NCBI RefSeq assembly: GCF_002262885.1
Contig: NZ_NKYF01000010.1
Location: 186,001 to 250,000 of the forward strand
DNA from: Pseudonocardia sp. MH-G8
GTDB taxonomy: Bacteria; Actinomycetota; Actinomycetes; Mycobacteriales; Pseudonocardiaceae
Length of the DNA stretch: 64,000 nt
Direction of reading: 5' to 3'
Of the stretch, positions 58,316-64,000 are shown piece by piece (within the stretch, counting starts at the first letter, position 1; the number at the start of each line of letters is the position of its first letter). The notes below the pieces were generated by a model that saw only the letters and a list, made by a program, of their open reading frames with translations, did not search any database and had not been told where the DNA came from. The position numbers were made by a program, and so were the translations under genes.

Positions 58316-59169
58316 CCGCCGCCCCCGTCCACCAGAACCTGTACCTCACCCACGGCGAGGGGTTGCTCTGCGGTGAGCGGCACGGTCTGCCCACCGCTGA
58401 CGGGGGCTCCACCCGACACACCGCTCCAGTCGACCTGCCAGATCCCGGTGGCGACCACAGGCCAGCGACCGGTGCCACCCGTGCGTTCCGGCAACGAGCG
58501 CAGCTCGTAGGTGTAGCCGCAGTCCGGCGACGGTCCGGGCCGGCCGGTCCACGGTGTGCCGGTGCCGGCGCATCGAACTTGCGCGCCCGGCGGGCCCATC
58601 GTCCATTCGACCGCGACGAGCCGCGCAGTCGCGGTGACTTGCGAAGCTCCGGCCGTCACCGTGGCTGACAACGGCCCCGTTCCCTGCGGTCCGGGGTCGA
58701 TCCACAGCCAGACGGGCACGCCGACGAACGCGAGATCGGAGACGGACATCCGCACGGCGGGAGCAGGAAGATCGAGTGTCTCGATCGCCCGCTGCGCGAG
58801 CACGGCCGGTGACACGGCCGGAGGAGCGAGGTCCTGGGGCGGTGTGAATTCGACCTCGCCCACGGGCTCGCCGACCTCACCTCCGCCCGGTTGTGGCGCG
58901 CCCGCCGGCGGTGCCTGACCGCCCCGTGCCGACGAGCCTGGGGGAGCAGGCGAACGGTCTTGGTCGCGGCGCCCGGGCGCGGGGCGTTCGCGTTCACGCT
59001 CGGGCTCACGCGCTCGCGGGCCGCCGGGGCGGGCGGGATCAGCGGCCTCGATGAGACAGCGTCCTGCCCCGTCGACGACTGTGCAGCCCCCGCCTCCGGG
59101 CGGGGCGTGAGCAGCTGTCGGAGCCGGCAGCACAGCAAGGCCCAGGGCGAGCAGCGACACCGTCAGCAC
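58312..59169 (-). CDS. Secreted Pro-rich protein of the Tad operon
   Basis: The 285-residue protein has a signal peptide (VSLLALGLAVLPAPTAAHA), a CTVVDGAGRC Cys pair, a long Pro/Arg/Glu low-complexity region, and a C-terminal beta-domain with another Cys pair (RCAGTG, DCGYTY). I do not recognise a named family. Similar proteins occur in actinobacterial Tad loci. The GTG overlaps the preceding lipoprotein gene. Confidence 0.6.
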   Translation of the reverse strand: MLTVSLLALGLAVLPAPTAAHAPPGGGGCTVVDGAGRCLIEAADPARPGGPRAREPERERERPAPGRRDQDRSPAPPGSSARGGQAPPAGAPQPGGGEVGEPVGEVEFTPPQDLAPPAVSPAVLAQRAIETLDLPAPAVRMSVSDLAFVGVPVWLWIDPGPQGTGPLSATVTAGASQVTATARLVAVEWTMGPPGAQVRCAGTGTPWTGRPGPSPDCGYTYELRSLPERTGGTGRWPVVATGIWQVDWSGVSGGAPVSGGQTVPLTAEQPLAVGEVQVLVDGGGG

Positions 59170-59696
59170 GGCTCGCTCACCGCCGGCGTGGTCTGCTCGA
59201 CGAGCCAGCGGTCGCCGACGCGCACCACCTCTGCTCGCAACCGGAACTTCTGCAGCTGGTTCTCGAGGTCGTCGAGCGTCGCGCCGCTCGCATCGATCAG
59301 TCGCGAGCCACCCAGATCGACGCAGTCGAGCACGGTGACGCTGTCCGGCGTCCCACGATCGACCACCGGCGACCGCGAGATCGTTCCCACCGTTCTGGCG
59401 GGAATGCTCGCGTAGTTCTCGACGTCGGTGAGTGCCGTCTCGAGCGCTTGGCCGCGGGAGACCGCTTCGAGCGCCGGCCGCCAGTCACGCTCCATGGGAG
59501 CGGCGCGGGCCGCGTCGGACACCTCCCAGAACGTCCGGTACGTCTCGAGGGCCGCGTCGTGGGGCGACGGCAGCGATCGTGGGGGAGGCGGCGGGGGCTC
59601 AGGTGGCGGTGGGGGCGGCGTGGTGCCACAGCTCGCGACCACGAGTGCGGCGGCCATGACCCCGCACAGCATCGCGAGGCGGTCCCGTGCCTTCAC
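59163..59696 (-). CDS. Tad-locus lipoprotein
   Basis: The 177-residue lipoprotein has signal AALVVASCGTT, a polyproline stretch of up to six Pro, then a helical/beta NTF2-like domain (LETYRTFWEVSDAARA and VVRVGDRWLVEQ). It is the first gene of the Tad operon, behind AGGAGG seven bases before GTG 59696. Its role may be a pilot or assembly lipoprotein. Confidence 0.65.
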   Translation of the reverse strand: MKARDRLAMLCGVMAAALVVASCGTTPPPPPPEPPPPPPRSLPSPHDAALETYRTFWEVSDAARAAPMERDWRPALEAVSRGQALETALTDVENYASIPARTVGTISRSPVVDRGTPDSVTVLDCVDLGGSRLIDASGATLDDLENQLQKFRLRAEVVRVGDRWLVEQTTPAVSEPC

Positions 59697-59806
59697 TCCG
59701 ATCCACCTCCTCGTCGTGCCGTCGATGGTGGTGCGGTGCGTGGTCTCTGCGTGGTCGCGGGCGTGGTCGTCCCGTGGCCGGCGCTGTGAGCTCTGCGATC
59801 CGGTGT

Positions 59807-59824
59807 GGTCTGGCCTACCAGACC
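59807..59824. promoter_or_regulatory. Dyad in the Tad operon/primase divergent region
   Basis: GGTCTGG and CCAGACC form a perfect 7-bp inverted repeat with a CCTA spacer, about 110 bases from the Tad lipoprotein and primase starts. It is a candidate operator for a regulator of the element. Confidence 0.4.
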
Positions 59825-59937
59825 GGTTGGCGGGTTCGTGGCGTTTTCGCAGAACTCCTCGGATCTGCTGGTTGACCACGTGGCCGTCGCTCTGCCCGGG
59901 AATGGTCGCTGGCGCTGTCCGACCGACGGAGGCGCGA

Positions 59938-60843
59938 ATGCCTGCTTCAGCGCGCGAGCGCTACCTCATGCACATGGCCCTTCGGATCGCCGGGACCGGG
60001 ACGCGTGTCTTCCCGCTCCGGCCCCGCAGCAAGGTGCCGGCGCTCGACGAGGGGTGGCAGTCCCTCGCGACGCGGGACCCCGCCCAACTGCAGACGTGGT
60101 GGCGTGAACGGCCCTACAACATCGGTGTCATGACGGGAGGGCTGTCCGGCCTCCTCGTCGTCGATCTTGACGCCCCGGCCCGCATCGGTGAGCCGCACGG
60201 ACGGCAGGTGCTGGCCGATCTCGCTCGCGACGCCGGCGAGGCGATTCCCGGCGACACCCGCATCGTGAACACGCCCAGCGGGGGTCAGCACCTGTACTTC
60301 CGACTCCCGGAGGACGTCGAGCTGCGCAACACCGCGGGCTTCCTCGGCGCGCATATCGACACGCGTGCGTCCGGCGGGTACGTCGTCGGGCCGGGCTCGA
60401 TCGTGGCCAAGGGGCGCTATCGCCTGGTGGTGGCCGCCGACCCGCAACCGGTCCCTCGCTGGCTGCTCGAGCGCCTCCGTCCGCCTACCCCGAGCTATCG
60501 GCCGACGGGACCGGTCCGCGGCGCCCGTACCCGTTCCGCGTACGTCGCGGCGGCCGTGCGGGGTGAAACCGAGCGGGTAGCCACAGCCGCTGTCGGTACC
60601 CGCAACCATGCCCTGTTCCGTGCCGCCGCGCGGCTCGGCACCTTCGTCGCGGAGGGCACGCTCGCGGAGGCCGAAGTGTGGCGCGTGCTGCGCGGGGCGG
60701 TGGAGGGGCATCTCGGCATTGACGGTTTCGGCGTCGGGGAGGTCGAGCGCACGATCCGGTCCGGATTCCACCGGGCGACGCGCGACGCCGGGTTCGGCCC
60801 GCACAGGCATGCCACAGCAGGCCGCGACGGGCTGGTGCGATGA
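59938..60843 (+). CDS. Bifunctional DNA primase/polymerase (prim-pol)
   Basis: The 301-residue AEP-superfamily protein has N-terminal VFPLRPRSKVPALDEGWQSL, NIGVMTGGLSGLLVVDLD (the catalytic DxD), TPSGGQHLYFRLP (His) and GGYVVGPGS. A C-terminal helical domain follows without a helicase. Prim-pols replicate plasmids and integrative elements. GGAGG lies five bases before ATG 59938. Its stop overlaps the start of the broken ArdC-like gene. Confidence 0.88.
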   Translation: MPASARERYLMHMALRIAGTGTRVFPLRPRSKVPALDEGWQSLATRDPAQLQTWWRERPYNIGVMTGGLSGLLVVDLDAPARIGEPHGRQVLADLARDAGEAIPGDTRIVNTPSGGQHLYFRLPEDVELRNTAGFLGAHIDTRASGGYVVGPGSIVAKGRYRLVVAADPQPVPRWLLERLRPPTPSYRPTGPVRGARTRSAYVAAAVRGETERVATAAVGTRNHALFRAAARLGTFVAEGTLAEAEVWRVLRGAVEGHLGIDGFGVGEVERTIRSGFHRATRDAGFGPHRHATAGRDGLVR

Positions 60844-61824
60844 CGATGTCGGATCGTCGCACCACCACGTCCTCCGTGAACGAACGCGCGGCCCGGGTCG
60901 AGAGGTTGAACGCCAAGCTCGCCGGCGCCGTGCAGGACGTGACCAGCAGCGAGCAGTGGATGGCCATGCTGCGCACGGCAGCCGCCTTACGACTACAGCC
61001 CGCGCAACGTGCTGCTGCTGTGGATGCAGGCCCAGGAGAGAGATGTCGTACTCACCTGAGTCGCCGGCTACACGACGTGGCGTCGGCTCGGCCGATCCGT
61101 GCGCGCCGGCGAGCGGGGCTTCGCGGTGCTCGCCCCCGTCACGCGACGCCTCTCGGAGGACGACAAGGCGAAGGACGCGGGTCCGCTCACCGGTAAGCGG
61201 CGAATGGTCGGCGTGCGGGTGGCGCACGTGTTCGACGTCGCGCAGACGGTCGGGAAGCCGATGCCAGCGCCGCAGCCTCCGGCCGTCCTGCTCGGCGCTG
61301 ATGCGGGTCTCTGGAAGCCGCTCGCGCACCTTGTCGACGAGCACGGCTATGAGCTGCGCCGGTCACCCGAGCTGGGTGAGGTGCAGGGGTGGACGGATCA
61401 TCGGCATCGTGTGGTGTCGGTACGTCCCGACATCGAGGGCGCTCAGGCGACCGCGGTACTGGCCCACGAGCTGGCGCACATCCGTGCCGACCACGAGCAT
61501 CGGCAGATCAGCCGTGCCCAGCGGGAGACGGAGGCCGAGTCCGCCGCTCATGTCGTGCTTACCGCGCAGGGCCTCGACACGTCGGCCCTCGCGGTGCCCT
61601 ACATTGCCGGCTGGAGCCGCGGCGACCCGAAGGTGATCGCCGAGGCCGCGGAGACCGTGCACAAGGTGGCCGCCCGCATGCTGGCCGACATCGAGCGATT
61701 CGTAGACAAGGCAGAGCCAGGTGCATCGGCGCCGGCGGTACGACGGAGGCGGCGCAGCGACCTCGACCGACGGACCTCGACCACTGCTCCGGCACCAAGA
61801 ACCGGCCCTGCGCCCTCGCTGTAG
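60840..61824 (+). pseudogene. ArdC/ImmA-type antirestriction or zinc protease gene, inactivated
   Basis: The intact reading would be an ssDNA-binding ArdC-like N-terminal part and a zinc-protease C-terminal part with LAHELAHIRADHEH (HExxH). The first 48 codons from ATG 60840 are fine (SSEQWMAMLRTAA). A one-base frameshift near 60985 breaks the frame, which resumes as DYSPRNVLLLWMQAQ. A TGA at 61057-61059 replaces a codon between VVLT and VAGYTTW. The rest runs undamaged to 61824. A sequencing error cannot explain both. A restart at a later codon could still give the metalloprotease part (about 240 residues). Confidence 0.8.
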
Positions 61825-61935
61825 CTCCGCGTAGTTGTGCGCAGCCCGCATGCAGCAATGAGTACCGGGCGGCGCTTGCGTGGGCAGCCGCCTTGCCATC
61901 GTGCGCGCTGTCCTCATCGCCGTGGCGGCGATCCT
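61748..61935 (+). repeat. Duplicated segment, copy A
   Basis: This block starts in the last codons of the broken ArdC-like gene and runs into LAIVRAVLIAVAAIL, which is the signal-peptide region of the lipoprotein encoded in copy B (63068). Copy B (62936-63114) has the same order with about 80% identity by eye. Confidence 0.7.
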
Positions 61936-61937
61936 GC

Positions 61938-62334
61938 ACTCCGGGAGATACGAGTCGTCACCGATACCGGATACCGCGCCTGCGGTCCGTCCGTGGCTCC
62001 TGGAGTGACACGTACCTCGGGGCGGCCGCCACGACGAACGGGGTGAGCGGGACCACGGGGTTGCCGCCGAGAGACGCCGAGGTCCGGCTCGCCGAAGACA
62101 CCGACCAAGATGGGGTCAGCCTCGCAGGGGTTGGTCAGGCGGATAGTGCACGCTCGTCGCCATGTCGGACTGACACGAGGACGAGAGCGCAAGCAGATTC
62201 TGACGCAGACAATGGCGATCCTCCCGAACCGAGGCAACGAGCAGGGCCGTCGCCCTGCTGATCGACGGCCGGTCGCTCGCGTTCGTCGGCGGCGAAGGTC
62301 GAAATAGGGCCTCAGCCGCCGCGTCGCCTTCGGC
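61938..62334. other. Degenerate region between the two repeat copies
   Basis: I see no intact gene here. The remnant of the lipoprotein signal sequence is followed by frames without ribosome sites or family-like motifs. Confidence 0.45.
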
Positions 62335-62366
62335 GATCATGAGTGCTACGTCACTCTCATGATCCG
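62335..62366. repeat. Inverted repeat GATCATGAG/CTCATGATC
   Basis: Nine-base perfect arms lie 14 bases apart, and the match continues with GTG/CAC after a 2-base offset. Possible operator or a scar of a small insertion; no transposase-like gene is next to it. Confidence 0.45.
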
Positions 62367-62596
62367 TAACCGCAAGGCCGCGTGCAGCGACCTGGTGGCG
62401 TGGCTTCTGGTTGTCGTGACTGCGGCGCATGCACCCGCTCCCTCGCCTGGCGGACGATGGTCCTGATCCTCTGGCGGACGTGGGGTTGGATGTTCACGAT
62501 GTGGATGCGGCGCTGCCCCCAGTGCCATCACGCGCTGGGTCGTCACGCTCGCCGTCGCGACGGCTCGTTCATGGACTGACCGCGCTCCCATCAGCC
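62367..62596. other. Non-coding or decayed spacer
   Basis: A plus-strand frame contains RRCPQCHHALGRHA, a zinc-binding-like sequence, and a minus-strand frame is open as well. Neither has a convincing start, so I do not call a gene. Confidence 0.35.
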
Positions 62597-62785
62597 TCAC
62601 GGGTTCGGATCGTCAGGTGGCGGCGGGCGACGTCCGCGACCACCTCGGCCGAAGAGCTCGGCGAGTGCACGCAGGATCTCGGCGCGCTCAGGTGGTGAGG
62701 TGCCCCGAAGTGCGATAGATATCGCGATCAGCACGGCGACCGCCCAGATGCTCAGCATGACGGCCAGCGGCCAGCCAACAACCAC
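62597..62785 (-). CDS. Small membrane protein of the element
   Basis: This 62-residue protein has one membrane helix (WPLAVMLSIWAVAVLIAISI), then RAEILRALAELF and a Gly/Arg/Pro tail. The layout recurs in actinobacterial conjugative elements, from memory, but without function. GTG start, weak ribosome site. Confidence 0.5.
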   Translation of the reverse strand: MVVGWPLAVMLSIWAVAVLIAISIALRGTSPPERAEILRALAELFGRGGRGRRPPPPDDPNP

Positions 62786-62935
62786 CCCAGCGCCTTTCCG
62801 CCCGCTACGAACGCGGCGGGCATCTCAGCCAGGGGTGGGAGGCAGCAGCGACGCTACCCGGGACGCCGACCCGACTCAAGGCCTCTGCTTCGTCGGGTCG
62901 GCTGGCGTGCCGGGAAGACCGCGAGCAGCTCGGAT

Positions 62936-63114
62936 GGCGGCGCAGCGACCTTGACCGACAGACCCTGACCACTGCTCCGGCACCGAGAACCGACCCTGCC
63001 GCTGTAGCCGCGCGGAGTTGTCCACAGCCGCCTGCAGCAAGGAGTAGCGGACGGCGCTGGCGCGGGCATGCTTGCCGTCGTGCGTGCTGTCTTCATCGCC
63101 GTGGCGGCAGTCCT
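62936..63114 (+). repeat. Duplicated segment, copy B
   Basis: It holds the second copy of the 3' end of an ArdC-like gene (RRSDLDRQTLTTAPAPRTDP in frame) followed by the intact lipoprotein start. The upstream part of that second ArdC-like gene is gone. Confidence 0.7.
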
Positions 63115-63604
63115 ATTCGTGGCCGGTTGTTCGCCCACGTCCACTGTCGTCGCGCGGGCCGAGCAGGCGGGTTGCCGATCCGTGCTCGCCGAGTACCAGC
63201 GCGTCGCGACCCGGACAGTGTTGTCGATGAGTGCGCGGGAGTGCCGTCAGGACGGTGACGACGCGCTACTGCCCGCCGCGGAGGCCCTCGATGTACTGCA
63301 GCGGTCTGCGTGGCAGGCGCGCGCGGCGCCGTTCGACACGATCTACGCGACTGTCTACCGGGTCGCAGAGGCTCCTGATGATGTGCTCAGGGCGTCGGCC
63401 GTTGAAACGGACCGAGCTACGGCTACCTCCCGTTGGGGTTCACGGCCGGCTGATCTTGACAGTGAGTCCCGGAGGGCTGGAGGTTCTGAGGCTCCTTGGG
63501 TCTTGCTCTTTGGCGCTGCAGCGGCCGGCTGGCTCGTTGTCATGGCGATCGTCGTCAAGGCAGTGAGAGCCGGGCGAGTCGTGATCGTCTACGTCATGCG
63601 CTGA
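63068..63604 (+). CDS. Element lipoprotein with C-terminal membrane helix
   Basis: The 178-residue protein has signal AVFIAVAAVLFVAGCSPT with lipobox VAGC, a helical domain with three Cys, and a C-terminal helix (VLLFGAAAAGWLVVMAIVVKAV). It is the intact version of the gene whose beginning is also seen in copy A. No family recognised. The stop is followed by a long open stretch in the same frame. Confidence 0.6.
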   Translation: MLAVVRAVFIAVAAVLFVAGCSPTSTVVARAEQAGCRSVLAEYQRVATRTVLSMSARECRQDGDDALLPAAEALDVLQRSAWQARAAPFDTIYATVYRVAEAPDDVLRASAVETDRATATSRWGSRPADLDSESRRAGGSEAPWVLLFGAAAAGWLVVMAIVVKAVRAGRVVIVYVMR

Positions 63605-64000
63605 TCGACGGTTGATCCTGGCTGCAAGGACCGCGACCTCGATCGCCAGGAGATCGGGCACCGGGTCACGGTCATCGGTTCCGACGAGCACCGCCTGAAC
63701 GCCGACCAACATCGGGACGACGACGTCTGCGATCGCTACCCCGCTCCTCGGAAGGATCTCGCGTGCGGCAGCGGCACTGAAGCGGGACGTGTCGAGATCA
63801 AGATCGGCGACTCCGAGAACGGCTCGATGATCCGGCTGATCTGCATGACCGACGCCGCCGTCAGCACTACACGTACACCGCCTTCGCCTGTTCCGACACC
63901 GCGGCCGACAAGGACGACTGAACCGATGCTCGCACCGGAAACGATCAAGCCGCCTGATTCTGACTGGGACGAGCACCCGACCGACGCCGCAGGAGGGGGC
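63605..64000 (+). other. Open frame without start, reaching the window end
   Basis: In the frame of the preceding lipoprotein, after its TGA, the DNA stays open for about 130 codons with strong G/C third positions. It reads plausibly as a secreted protein part (RVEIKIGDSENGSMIRLICM and a Pro/Thr-rich stretch). No ATG or GTG with a ribosome site precedes it. It may be a gene with lost 5' end. Confidence 0.35.

Noticed and set aside
62382..62579. Plus-strand frame with CPQCHHALGRHA as zinc-ribbon gene
   Set aside because: No ribosome site and no further zinc ligands; the rest of the peptide is not protein-like.

Overview
The window is very GC-rich, with densely packed, overlapping genes, many GTG starts, LpqS/CysK2, CsoR, BTAD and Tad-type proteins. 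I read it as the genome of a high-GC actinomycete, plausibly Pseudonocardiaceae; the taxonomy is inference. Functions below are called from motifs and family knowledge. No database search was run.

Layout. 1-1.2 kb: the end of a methyltransferase and an L,D-transpeptidase. 1.3-11.1 kb: an Lnt-like protein, then a complete System I cytochrome c maturation operon on the minus strand (ccmA-B-C-D-E-F-H-I-G plus a second TlpA-like thioredoxin), divergent from ccdA. 11.2-15 kb: a DUF2231 protein, a GNAT enzyme, a BlaI/M56 sensor pair and a small orphan gene. 14.9-34.2 kb: a copper-handling region. It holds three LpqS/DUF6153-like secreted proteins, a cysK2-MFS pair, csoR-copZ-(secreted HxHPE protein)-copA, DUF305 and F510_1955-type proteins, a second csoR and copZ, an FAD oxidoreductase, a CxxC AhpD-like protein and an MFS pump. 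An amino-acid ABC transporter with a class V aminotransferase is inserted between the two copper clusters. 34.2-42.7 kb: a partial complex I operon (nuoA, a nuoB/nuoD-like hybrid with a His-rich linker, nuoH, J, K, L, M, N). It has no NADH module and no Fe-S subunits, and a perfect CsoR-type palindrome lies upstream. 42.8-44.9 kb: an MFS pump and a divergent AraC regulator.

45.3-64 kb looks like an integrated mobilizable element. It has an oriT-like hairpin, a MobC-like protein, a MOBP-type relaxase and two element genes. These are followed by a 13-gene minus-strand Tad pilus operon (lipoprotein, secreted protein, CpaB, CpaE, TadA, TadB, TadC, a Flp-like pilin, three TadE/G-like proteins, a LysM-BTAD membrane protein and a prepilin peptidase). 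On the plus strand are a prim-pol primase, a broken ArdC/ImmA-type antirestriction gene and a decayed tandem duplication. No integrase, att site or coupling ATPase is inside the window.

The common thread of the first 42 kb is cell-envelope redox and copper biology. The 15-bp motif TACC-N7-GGTA occurs upstream of csoR-copA, copZ2/FAD oxidoreductase, the MFS pump and the nuo-like operon, so one copper sensor probably controls all of them. The most novel candidate is the CsoR-boxed, NADH-module-free complex I with the His-rich NuoB/D hybrid. The second is the Tad pilus operon riding on a relaxase element.
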